Positions 43,497 through 51,503 of a stretch of DNA of 64,000 bases are shown here, piece by piece. The DNA comes from Phil1 sp040767925 (GTDB lineage Bacteria; Bacillota; Clostridia; Christensenellales; CAG-138), in the NCBI GenBank assembly GCA_040767925.1, contig JAXGNN010000002.1:1-64000 (forward strand), in the 5' to 3' direction. The translations under genes were made by a program, and so were the position numbers. Position 1 is the first letter of the stretch, and every line of letters starts with the position of its first letter. The notes beneath the pieces are model-generated. The model saw nothing but the letters and a program-made list of their open reading frames with translations. It did not search any database and was not told the DNA's origin.

Positions 43497-44902
43497 CACA
43501 GCGCGCCTCCTTTCCCGCCCACGACGATGTCCGTGACCCTGATCCTGGGCTGTCCGCAGTTGGTGGGCACGCTGCCGGAGAGCGAACCGCACATGCCCTG
43601 TTCCATCCACATGCGCTTGCCGACGCGGTCGATCTTTCTCAAAACGTCCGCGCCCTTGCCGATGAGCGTCGCGCCGCGCACGGGCGAGAATATTTTGCCG
43701 TCCTTCACCCAGTACGCCTCGTTGACCGCAAAGTTGAATTCGCCCGTCAGCGGGTTGACGCTGCCGCCGCCCATCGTCACCGCGAAGAGGCCCGTGCCCA
43801 TGGTGCGGAGCATCTCCTCATCGTCGTCCGTGCCGGGCGCGAAGAAGGTATTGGTCATGCGGGAGGTCGGGGCGAACGCGTAGCTTTCGCGGCGGGAACT
43901 GCCCGTGAGGGGATGGTTCATGATGCGGCTGTTGCGGTAATCGACGAGGTAGCTCTTGAGAACGCCGTTCTCGATGAGCACGTTTCGCTGCGCCGGGGTT
44001 CCCTCGTCGTCGAAGCGGATGGTGCCCCACTCGCCGGGGAGGGTGCCGTCGTCCACGGCGGTGACGACGGGGGTCGCGATCATTTCGCCGAGTTTGTTGC
44101 AGAACTCGCTGTTGCCCTTGGCGACGCTCGTCGCCTCGAGCGAATGGACGCACGCCTCGTGGAGGATGACGCCGCCGAAGCCGCCCTCGATCACCACCGG
44201 CACCGCGCCCGCGGGGCACTGCGGCGCGTGCAGCATGGTCACCGCGTTCTTCGCGGCGAGCGCCCCAAGCGCCTCCATATCGTATTTTTTAAATTGCTCG
44301 AAGCCTTCCCCGCGGCCGGGCGCCTTATAGCCCACCTGCGCCTCGCCGTCCTTCATGGCGACGGCCTGCACGAACACGCGCCCGCGCGGCCGCCTGTCCT
44401 CCGCCCAAACGCCGAGGCTGTTGGCGACCATCACGCGCTGGTCGACGTCGGTATAGCGCGCGACGACCTGCGTGATCTCGTCGGAATACGCCTTGGCGGC
44501 CTCCGACGCGCGGCGGATGAGCGCGATGCGCGCGCTGTTTTCCACTTCGCCGTAGGGGACGGCCGGGGCGTAATCCCCGACGCGCGACACGCATATGGGC
44601 TTGACCTCATGCTCTCGCGTCCCCTTGAGCGCGGCCGCGGCTGCCTTCGCGGCGTTCATGAGGGATTTTTCGTCGCTGCCCGAGGTGTACGCATAAACGC
44701 AGCGCGCGCCCTGTAGCACCCGCACGCCCGCGCCGTTGAGGCGCCGGTAGCCCGCGTTCTCGACCTTGCCGTCGGTCATGGCAATGCTGTTATGCTCGGT
44801 ATCCTCCGCAAACAGCTCGCTGTAGTCGCCGCCTGTGGCGAGCGCCGCCTCCAGCACGTTTTCCACCACTCTGCTCTCGATCAAACCTTTTTCCTCCTTC
44901 AT
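43496..44902 (-). CDS. tldD: TldD metalloprotease subunit
   Basis: 468 residues. The zinc site is present: GGVILHEACVHSLEATSVAK near 215 gives HExxxH with a following Glu, and the third ligand Cys would lie in MEQGMCGSLSGSVPTN near 440. The N-terminal AVTDGKVENAGYRRLNGAGV-type segment (read as MTDGKVENAGYRR in part) and MVANSLGVWAEDRR are family landmarks. It forms the catalytic half of the TldD/TldE protease. It starts the operon that continues with pmbA. Confidence 0.93.
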   Translation of the reverse strand: MKEEKGLIESRVVENVLEAALATGGDYSELFAEDTEHNSIAMTDGKVENAGYRRLNGAGVRVLQGARCVYAYTSGSDEKSLMNAAKAAAAALKGTREHEVKPICVSRVGDYAPAVPYGEVENSARIALIRRASEAAKAYSDEITQVVARYTDVDQRVMVANSLGVWAEDRRPRGRVFVQAVAMKDGEAQVGYKAPGRGEGFEQFKKYDMEALGALAAKNAVTMLHAPQCPAGAVPVVIEGGFGGVILHEACVHSLEATSVAKGNSEFCNKLGEMIATPVVTAVDDGTLPGEWGTIRFDDEGTPAQRNVLIENGVLKSYLVDYRNSRIMNHPLTGSSRRESYAFAPTSRMTNTFFAPGTDDDEEMLRTMGTGLFAVTMGGGSVNPLTGEFNFAVNEAYWVKDGKIFSPVRGATLIGKGADVLRKIDRVGKRMWMEQGMCGSLSGSVPTNCGQPRIRVTDIVVGGKGGAL

Positions 44903-44927
44903 GCTTCATCTATGTTGAACATATGAA

Positions 44928-46238
44928 TCATTCGTCCGTCTTTATCTTGCCGAGGCTGATGCGGTTCTGGCGGATCTTCGCCTCGCTGCCGAGCTCCCCG
45001 GGCCTGTAATACACCCTGCCTTTGACGGAGGGGGGCATATACTCCTGCGCGACGACGTGGCCGGGGTAGTCGTGCGGGTATTTATAGCCCTTGCCGTGGC
45101 CGAGCTCCTTCGCTCCGGCGAAGGACGTATCGCGCAGGTGGACGGGCACGGGCTCGTCGGGGATGCGCTCCGCATCCTCGAAGGCTGAAACGACGGCGCT
45201 CACGACCGCGTTGGACTTGGGGCTCTCGCACAAAAAGATGATCGCCTGGGTGATGGGCAGTTTCGCCTCCGGCATACCGATCATTTCCAGCGCCTGCGCG
45301 GCGCTGACCGCCTGCACCATCGCCTGCGGGTTGGCGAGGCCGATGTCCTCCGAGGCGTGCGCGATGAGCCTGCGGCAGATGACGCGCGGGTCTATCCCCG
45401 CGTAGACGAGGCGCGCGAACCACGCAACGGCGGCGTCGCTGTCCCCGCCGCGCAGGCTCTTGCAGAAGGCGGAGAGCATGTCGTAGAACTGCTGGTCGTC
45501 CACGTTGATGACCTTCTTCTGCACCGACTCGGAGGCGACCATGGCGTCGATATGGACGACGCCATCCGCGGGCGGCGTGGTGAGCACCGCGAGCTCCAGC
45601 GCGTTGAGCGCGCAGCGGGCGTCCCCGTTGGCGGTATGAGCGATATGCTCGAAGGCGTCCTCGTCGATTTGGACCTTGTAGTTGCCAAGCCCGCGCTCCC
45701 CGTCCGCGAGCGCGAAGCGCATGGTCTTTCGGATATCCTCCACCGTCAGCGGATAGAACTGGAACAGCCTGCACCGGCTTACGACCGCCGCCGTCATCGA
45801 GACCATGGGGTTCTCGGTCGTGGAACCGATGAAGCGGATCACGCCCTTCTCAAGCGCGGGCAATATGCTGTCGCTCTGCGTTTTGCTCCAGCGGTGGCAC
45901 TCGTCGAGCAGCAGATAGGTGGAGACGCCGTACATCGCGAGGTGTTTTTCCGCCTCGTCGATCACGGCGCGCACCTCCTTGACGCCCGCCGCCACGGCGT
46001 TGAGCTTCTCGAAGCGCGCGCCCGTCTGATGCGCGACGACATAGGCGAGCGTGGTTTTGCCGCAGCCCGGAGGACCGAAGAAGATGGAGCTTGTGAGCGA
46101 ATCCGTTTCGATGGCGCGGCGAAGCAGCCGGCCCTTTCCGACGATGTGCTCCTGCCCGATGAATTCATCGAGCGTGCGCGGCCTCATGCGGTCCGCAAGC
46201 GGGGCGCGGCGCGCCGCGTTCTGTTGAAACAGATCCAT
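44928..46238 (-). CDS. rarA: Replication-associated recombination protein RarA
   Basis: 436 residues. AAA+ motifs: GPPGCGKTTLAYVVA near 53, Walker B LLLDECHRWSKTQSD near 105 (usual DEIHRF, here DECHRW), and FIGSTTENPMVSM for sensor 1 near 135. The C-terminal tetramerisation part has AVAWFARLVYAGIDPRVICR and ASEDIGLANPQA. It works with SSB at stalled forks. It precedes tldD on the same strand (25-base gap) and faces a MATE gene. Confidence 0.93.
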   Translation of the reverse strand: MDLFQQNAARRAPLADRMRPRTLDEFIGQEHIVGKGRLLRRAIETDSLTSSIFFGPPGCGKTTLAYVVAHQTGARFEKLNAVAAGVKEVRAVIDEAEKHLAMYGVSTYLLLDECHRWSKTQSDSILPALEKGVIRFIGSTTENPMVSMTAAVVSRCRLFQFYPLTVEDIRKTMRFALADGERGLGNYKVQIDEDAFEHIAHTANGDARCALNALELAVLTTPPADGVVHIDAMVASESVQKKVINVDDQQFYDMLSAFCKSLRGGDSDAAVAWFARLVYAGIDPRVICRRLIAHASEDIGLANPQAMVQAVSAAQALEMIGMPEAKLPITQAIIFLCESPKSNAVVSAVVSAFEDAERIPDEPVPVHLRDTSFAGAKELGHGKGYKYPHDYPGHVVAQEYMPPSVKGRVYYRPGELGSEAKIRQNRISLGKIKTDE

Positions 46239-46364
46239 TTATTGTATATGCTCCGCAGATTTACCGGTATATATGGATATTATAATACAAGCCCGCGCTT
46301 TACACAATCGCCGCCAGGCCGTATAATGCTGATGGATCGCGTAAACATCATGTAAGGAATCATT

Positions 46365-47798
46365 ATGCCAAGAAACTTCAACCTCATCGACGAAAGCAGG
46401 AATCCCCTTCGCGCCATCTGGTTTCTCGCCTGGCCGATCATGCTCGAGCAGATCCTGATCATGCTCATCCACTACGTGGATACGGCCATGGTCGGCGGCA
46501 TGGGACCGAACGCCACCGCCGCCGTCGCGCTCACCGCGCCCGCGAGCATGCTGCTCAACGGCATTTTCGCGGGCGTCGCCATCGGCTTCTCGGTGCCCGT
46601 CGGCCGGTATATCGGCGCGGGCGATATCGAGCGGGCGAAGCGCGTGGTGCGCCAGGCCGTGCTCGCCATAGGCGTCTGCGGCGCGACGATGACCGCCGTC
46701 ATGCTCCTCATCGCGCCCTACCTGCCCGTGTGGATGGGCGGCGCGCCGGAGATCCTCGAGGATGCGACGGATTTCATCAGCATACTCAGCCTCTCCTATA
46801 TCTTCAACATGAGCATACAGATCTGCGCGAGCCTGCTGCGTTGCACGGGTGATACGAAAACGCCCCTCGTCTTCAACGTATCGACGAACATCATCAATAT
46901 GGCGCTCAACTTCCTTTTGATCTATCCCGAGCGCACCATCACGCTGTTCGGCCGTTCCTTCACGATGTGGGGCGCCGACATGGGCGTGAAAGGCTCGGCG
47001 CTCGCGTCGGTCATCGCCTTTACCTTCTCGGGCCTCATGCTGCTGCGCGCGCTCTTCGGCGAAAACGCCGTGTGCCGCATCACGCTCAAGGACAGCTTCT
47101 GCCCCGACAGGGGCGTCTGGAAGGAAATGATCAAGCTCGGCACTCCCGTGGCGTTCGAGCGCGTGGTCATCGCCCTGGGCCAGGTGATGATGACGGCCTT
47201 CGCGACGGCGCTCGGCACGAATTCCCTCGCGGCGCACTCGCTCGCGATCACGGCCGAATCCGTCACCTACATGCCGGCCTTCGGCTTTTCCATGGCGGCG
47301 ACGACGCTCGTCGCCCAGTCCCTCGGCGCGCGCAAGGCGGACCTCGCCCGGCGCTTCGCCCGTTACTGCACGGTGGGCTGCGTCGCGTTCATGAGCGCCA
47401 TGGGCTTCGTGCTGTTCTTCGCCGGGGATAAGCTCATTTCCCTCTTCACGCCCTCCATGGCGGTCGTCGCCATCGGCGCCGCAGCGCTCAGGGTCGAAGC
47501 GTTCGCGCAGCCCATGTACGCCGTAAGCCAGGTTGCGACCGGCATCCTGCGCGGCGCGAAGCAGACCAAGCTCCCCCTCATCGTCAGCATCATCGGCATG
47601 TGGGTGGTGCGCATCCCTATCGCGTTCGTCATGACGCGCTTCGTCCCGAGCCTCGGCCTCACGGGCACATGGATCGGCATGGCGGCCGATTTGACGGTTC
47701 GCGGCATCCTGTGCCTCATTCTGCTGCGCGGGGGAGCCTGGGCGAAGGTCGAGCCGGAACCGCTTCCCGAACCCGCGCCGCAAGCCCAAGAAGCCTAA
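46365..47798 (+). CDS. MATE-family multidrug/Na+ exporter
   Basis: 477 residues with twelve predicted spans in two similar halves. First half: RAIWFLAWPIMLEQILIMLI near 15 and the conserved YVDTAMVGGMG near 40. Second half: MIKLGTPVAFERVVIALGQV near 255 with GTNSLAAHSLAITAES. These match the NorM/DinF-type pattern. It exports cationic compounds using a Na+ or H+ gradient. The 3' end overlaps the convergent VWA-like gene by 83 bases, where it encodes a Pro/Glu-rich tail (EPEPLPEPAPQAQEA). Confidence 0.9.
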   Translation: MPRNFNLIDESRNPLRAIWFLAWPIMLEQILIMLIHYVDTAMVGGMGPNATAAVALTAPASMLLNGIFAGVAIGFSVPVGRYIGAGDIERAKRVVRQAVLAIGVCGATMTAVMLLIAPYLPVWMGGAPEILEDATDFISILSLSYIFNMSIQICASLLRCTGDTKTPLVFNVSTNIINMALNFLLIYPERTITLFGRSFTMWGADMGVKGSALASVIAFTFSGLMLLRALFGENAVCRITLKDSFCPDRGVWKEMIKLGTPVAFERVVIALGQVMMTAFATALGTNSLAAHSLAITAESVTYMPAFGFSMAATTLVAQSLGARKADLARRFARYCTVGCVAFMSAMGFVLFFAGDKLISLFTPSMAVVAIGAAALRVEAFAQPMYAVSQVATGILRGAKQTKLPLIVSIIGMWVVRIPIAFVMTRFVPSLGLTGTWIGMAADLTVRGILCLILLRGGAWAKVEPEPLPEPAPQAQEA

Positions 47799-48585
47799 GG
47801 ATTTCCTCCGCGTCCACCTCGAGCGGGGAGGACCATACGAGCGCCGCGCTTTCCTTCAAGCGCAGCGCTTCTTCTTTTGCGCGCTCGGCGAACATGCCCT
47901 CCTCCAGGGTATCGACGCTCAAAACCACGACCGCGGCGCGGCGCGCGCGCCGCTCGTCCGCGCGCCGCCTGGCGATGTATTCGCCGGCCTTGTCGAGCGC
48001 CGCGGAGGGATCGCCGATGCCGCTGGGCGGCGCGGCGTACAGGGCCGAGAGGAGTTTCTCCTCATCCCGCGTGAAATTGACGCAGAAGCGCGTGTCGAAA
48101 GGCCCGCCCACGCAGCAGAGCGCGACGCGGCAGAGAGGGTCCTCTAAAAGAAACCTTCCAATGAGTTCGCGCGCCAGCGCGCGGGCGAGATCGCTCGCGT
48201 AGACGCAGCCGGCGCCCTCCGGATCTTCGATGCGCGCGAGCGCGCCGCTCGCGTCATAGGCGTAATGGTTCTCCCAGGGGCGCCAGCCGACCGCATCCTC
48301 CTCGAGAAGAAAGCATGTCCCGAAGCGGTATTCGACGCTCGTATCCACAGCGTCGCCCCGGTTCGCGGGATAGGTCGCGCCGGAGGACGCCGCCTCGAGC
48401 GGCTTATAATAGCGATGCGCGGGGTTGAGGCAGGGCGACATGAGCCAGGGCTCGTCCCCCGCCTCCATGGGTTTCATGCCGGAAACGTCCACGACGAGCA
48501 CGATGTCCTTCGCGCGCGAAGGCTGCGCGCAGAGCAGTTGCCCGAGCGTCAAAGCGGATGCGAGAAGCGCATAGAGCAGGCGCAT
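47716..48585 (-). CDS. Secreted VWA-like protein, degenerate metal site
   Basis: 289 residues from ATG 48585 (GGGAGG nine bases upstream). The signal peptide (LLYALLASALTLGQLLCA) ends near residue 20. The VWA-like fold opens IVLVVDVSGMKPMEAGDEPW. The metal motif should be DxSxS, but it reads DVSGM, so the last serine is missing. Later segments RVALCCVGGPFDTRFCVNFT and AAVVVLSVDTLEEGMFAERA fit strands of the fold. Five cysteines may form disulfides. Its end overlaps the MATE gene by 83 bases in the opposite direction. No partner gene identifies its role. Confidence 0.65.
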   Translation of the reverse strand: MRLLYALLASALTLGQLLCAQPSRAKDIVLVVDVSGMKPMEAGDEPWLMSPCLNPAHRYYKPLEAASSGATYPANRGDAVDTSVEYRFGTCFLLEEDAVGWRPWENHYAYDASGALARIEDPEGAGCVYASDLARALARELIGRFLLEDPLCRVALCCVGGPFDTRFCVNFTRDEEKLLSALYAAPPSGIGDPSAALDKAGEYIARRRADERRARRAAVVVLSVDTLEEGMFAERAKEEALRLKESAALVWSSPLEVDAEEILRLLGLAARVREAVPARPSPRLPRAAE

Positions 48586-48744
48586 AACACAAATCCTCCC
48601 GTGTGATGGCATTTATGATGCGCCTTCCATGCATGGATTTCACCACCTTCGGCAAAGGAAGTCCTGAATCGCCAAAGGAAGTGCCGAATCGCCGGGGAGG
48701 GAAAACCGGGCGCGCCGCGCCGGGCGAGGATTTTTCGTGAGGGT

Positions 48745-48782
48745 AGAAACAGCGTCCCGGGCGGGGGATTGCCCGGGACGCC
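48745..48782 (-). terminator. Terminator of prs
   Basis: GCGTCCCGGGC (48752-48762) pairs with GCCCGGGACGC (48771-48781). On the minus strand the stem is followed by TGTTTCT. Confidence 0.75.
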
Positions 48783-48812
48783 GCATACACGCGTATCAAT
48801 TCGGTTTAGGAT

Positions 48813-49841
48813 TTACTTCTTCGAGCCCAGATCCTTGAGCGAGAGCTGCTGGGAGAAGCTCATCTCAAGCATGCGCTTCGGGGTATGGTCGAAGAGGTTG
48901 CTCACGGGTTCGCGGCCGTGTATGGCGCGCACCGCCTCCGCGAACATGGGCGCCGCGGACACGATGCGGATTTTCTTCGAGCCCTCGACCGCGGGGCAAT
49001 CCACCGTGTCGGTCGAAACGAGCAGCTCGATGGGGCTTTCCTCGATGCGCTGCACGCCCTTCTCCTGGAGCACGATGTGCGAGAGTAAGGCGTATATCTT
49101 GTTCGCGCCCTTGTCCTTGAGGCCGTGCGCCACGTCGACGAGCGTGCCGCCGGAGATGGTGAAATCGTCCACCACGATGCAGTCCTTGCCCTTGACGTCG
49201 CCGATGATCTCCAAAACCTTGGCGTTCTCGTCGTGGCCCACGCGCATCTTGTCGCCGATGGCGACAGGGCAGCCCAATTCGTCCGCCATAGCGCGCGCGC
49301 GCTTGGCGCTGCCCGCGTCGGGCGAGACGACGACGGTGCTGTCGTTCACGATGCCGATATGCCTCGCGTAGGCGCAAAGGAGACTTCTCGCGTAAAGGTG
49401 GTCGACGGGTTTCGAGAAAAAGCCCTGCACCTGCGCGGAGTGGAGGTCCATAGCCAAAACGCGGTCGGCCCCCGCCATCTCGATGGCGTCGGCACAGACG
49501 CGCGCGCGGATGGAAACGCGGGGCTCGTCCTTCTTATCGCCCTTCGCATAGCTGAAATACGGCATGAGGACGGAAACGGAGTTCGCGCTCGCGCGCTTAA
49601 AGGCGTCGATATAGAAAATCAGCTCCATAAACTCGTTGTTCGGGTTGAGTCCTATGGTCTGCACGAGATAGACGTCCTTGTCGCGGATGCATTCGTTGAT
49701 CCGCACGAACGTGTTGCCTTCGCTGAAAACGATCGTCGTATTATCGCCGATGGGACTGCCCAGATAATCGCACATGCGCTGCGCGAACTTCCTGCTTCCG
49801 CTGCCTGCAAATATCCTTATCTGACCGTTACCGCAGTGCAT
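48813..49841 (-). CDS. prs: Ribose-phosphate diphosphokinase, divergent form
   Basis: 342 residues, somewhat longer than the usual 310-320. It makes PRPP from ribose 5-phosphate and ATP. Recognisable parts are IRIFAGSGSRKFAQRMCDYL, AGADRVLAMDLHSAQVQGFF near 125 with the metal-binding histidine, SPDAGSAKRARAMADELGC near 180, and the PRPP loop CIVVDDFTISGGTLVDVA near 225. Differences from housekeeping Prs: the catalytic flexible loop reads SYAKGDKKDEPRVSIRARV instead of the usual RQDRK type, and the PRPP loop has TISGGT in place of DTAGT. It may be a second, specialised Prs or the lineage-specific one. Confidence 0.85.
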   Translation of the reverse strand: MHCGNGQIRIFAGSGSRKFAQRMCDYLGSPIGDNTTIVFSEGNTFVRINECIRDKDVYLVQTIGLNPNNEFMELIFYIDAFKRASANSVSVLMPYFSYAKGDKKDEPRVSIRARVCADAIEMAGADRVLAMDLHSAQVQGFFSKPVDHLYARSLLCAYARHIGIVNDSTVVVSPDAGSAKRARAMADELGCPVAIGDKMRVGHDENAKVLEIIGDVKGKDCIVVDDFTISGGTLVDVAHGLKDKGANKIYALLSHIVLQEKGVQRIEESPIELLVSTDTVDCPAVEGSKKIRIVSAAPMFAEAVRAIHGREPVSNLFDHTPKRMLEMSFSQQLSLKDLGSKK

Positions 49842-49873
49842 ATGCCGGAATCCCCCTTATACATTCTGTTATG

Positions 49874-49902
49874 ATTATAACAAAAATCATGCGGCGGAGC
49901 AA
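49874..49902 (-). promoter_or_regulatory. Promoter of prs
   Basis: TTGCTC (49902-49897), 17-base spacer, and perfect TATAAT (49879-49874) preceded by TGT (extended -10), 33 bases before the start codon. Confidence 0.75.
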
Positions 49903-50020
49903 TGGCGGGGATTCGGAAGAAAAAGACAGGCGCGCCGGGCGATAAGCGGCAGTTATACCGGGTGAAACGCGGCGGCGCTCCCGCTTCATCGCGCCCCGCC
50001 CGCGCCCGTTAGGCCGAATC

Positions 50021-50040
50021 AAAAAGGCCCGAGGGCCTTT
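50021..50040 (-). terminator. Terminator of the lpd gene
   Basis: AAAGGCCC-GA-GGGCCTTT palindrome with T-run on both strands; on the minus strand it lies about 95 bases after the lpd stop. Confidence 0.75.
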
Positions 50041-50135
50041 GTGAAAACCATATGCGCCGCGTTGTCGGCTCCTGTCGGATTATGCAGGAAAAAGGAGCGC
50101 CTTATCGACGCGGCATAACCCTTTTCTATGCCGTA

Positions 50136-51500
50136 TCAGGCTTTCCACGCCGCCTCCCGGATGATTTCCGAGACCGTCGGGTGCGGAAACACGAGGCGCC
50201 TGACGGTTTCGACGTCCGCGCCCAGGGAAACGAGCGTCGAAACCTCGGCGATGAACTCGCTCGCGTAGTTCGAAAGCGCCTGCGCGCCGAGGATGCGCCC
50301 GGTGGAAGTTTCATAGACGAGCTTCATGACGCCGTCTCCCCCCTCGTTTTCGGCGAGATACCTTCCCGAATAGCGCATGGGCAGCGCCACGACGGAAGCT
50401 TCCAGTCCCTTGCCGCGCGCGGTATATTCCGTCTCCCCCGCGCTCGCAAGCTCCGGATTGGTATATAAGACCGCCGGAATGGCGTCGTAGCGCATTTCGT
50501 CCTCGATGCCGAGGATATCCCGCACCGCGGCTTCCGCCTCGCGGTAGGCCGTGTGCGCGAGCATGGAGCGTCCGTTGACGTCTCCCGCGGCGTACACGCC
50601 CTCGACGTTCGTTCGCATATGGGAGTCCGTCGCGATCGCGCCCCGCTCCAAGTTCACGCCGATGGTTTCAAGGCCGATGCCCGCCGTATTCGGCCTGCGG
50701 CCGATGGAGACGAGCGCGCGGTCTGCCTCGATCTCGATCGCCTCTCCATCCTTCTCGCAGCGGACGACGCCCGCGCCGAAGGAGGTCACTTTGGCCGAGA
50801 GCAGGAACTTCACGCCCTTTTTCTCAAAGCCCTTCTGCAAAAGCTTCACGAGGTCAGGGTCGTTTTCACCCGCGATGTGGTCGAGCATCTCGACGACGGA
50901 GACCTCGCTGCCCGCGGAGCGGAAGTAGCTCGCGAGCTCGAGGCCGATCACCCCGCCGCCGACCACGGCGAGCTTTTGGGGGATTTCCTTCAAATCGAGC
51001 AGTTCCCTGCTCGTGAGCGCGAAGCCCGATTGGAGCGCCTCGTCCAGGCCGGGGATGGGCGGCAGCGCGCTCGAGGACCCCGTGGCGATGAGAAGCTTTT
51101 TTCCGACGTAGGTTTCGCCGTCCGCCTCCACCGCAAAGCCTTCGCCGCTTTTGCCTGCGATGACGCCGCGCGCGGACACGACCGTGACGCCCGAAGCTTT
51201 CAGCGCGGCCCTTACGCCCGCGACGAGCGTGCGCACGACCTTGTTTTTGCGCTCGACGACCTTCGCGTGGTCGAGCGCGAGGGCTTCGGCGGTCACGCCG
51301 TACTTTTCGCCGTGGGCCGCGCCGTCGAAGAGCTTGGCCGAATAGAGCAGGGTTTTCGTCGGGATGCAGCCCTCGTTGAGGCAGACGCCGCCGAGGCTGC
51401 GCTCCTCAAGTAAAAGCACGCTCAATCCGGCTTCGCCAGCGCGCTCGCCCGCGAGATACCCCGCAGGCCCCCCGCCGAGTATGATGAGATCATAGATCAT
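50136..51500 (-). CDS. lpdA: Dihydrolipoamide dehydrogenase
   Basis: 454 residues. FAD site DLIILGGGPAGYLAGERAGE at the N-terminus, redox disulfide GGVCLNEGCIPTKTLLYSAK near 37-60, NAD site KLAVVGGGVIGLELASYFRS near 172, second FAD motif GVYAAGDVNGRSMLAHTAYR near 305, and the catalytic His-Glu at FPHPTVSEIIREA near the end. It reoxidises lipoyl groups of 2-oxoacid dehydrogenase or glycine cleavage complexes. None of those partners lies in this window. The gene follows an ABC exporter pair by 3 bases and may share its transcript. Confidence 0.92.
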   Translation of the reverse strand: MIYDLIILGGGPAGYLAGERAGEAGLSVLLLEERSLGGVCLNEGCIPTKTLLYSAKLFDGAAHGEKYGVTAEALALDHAKVVERKNKVVRTLVAGVRAALKASGVTVVSARGVIAGKSGEGFAVEADGETYVGKKLLIATGSSSALPPIPGLDEALQSGFALTSRELLDLKEIPQKLAVVGGGVIGLELASYFRSAGSEVSVVEMLDHIAGENDPDLVKLLQKGFEKKGVKFLLSAKVTSFGAGVVRCEKDGEAIEIEADRALVSIGRRPNTAGIGLETIGVNLERGAIATDSHMRTNVEGVYAAGDVNGRSMLAHTAYREAEAAVRDILGIEDEMRYDAIPAVLYTNPELASAGETEYTARGKGLEASVVALPMRYSGRYLAENEGGDGVMKLVYETSTGRILGAQALSNYASEFIAEVSTLVSLGADVETVRRLVFPHPTVSEIIREAAWKA

Positions 51501-51503
51501 AAA

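Noticed and set aside
42396..43883. 495-residue plus-strand frame opposite tldE and tldD
   Set aside because: Antisense shadow across a gene boundary between two well supported protease genes.
46239..47789. 516-residue open frame on the minus strand opposite the MATE gene
   Set aside because: Very rich in H, R, D and E as expected of an antisense frame; the plus strand encodes a typical MATE transporter with a good start.
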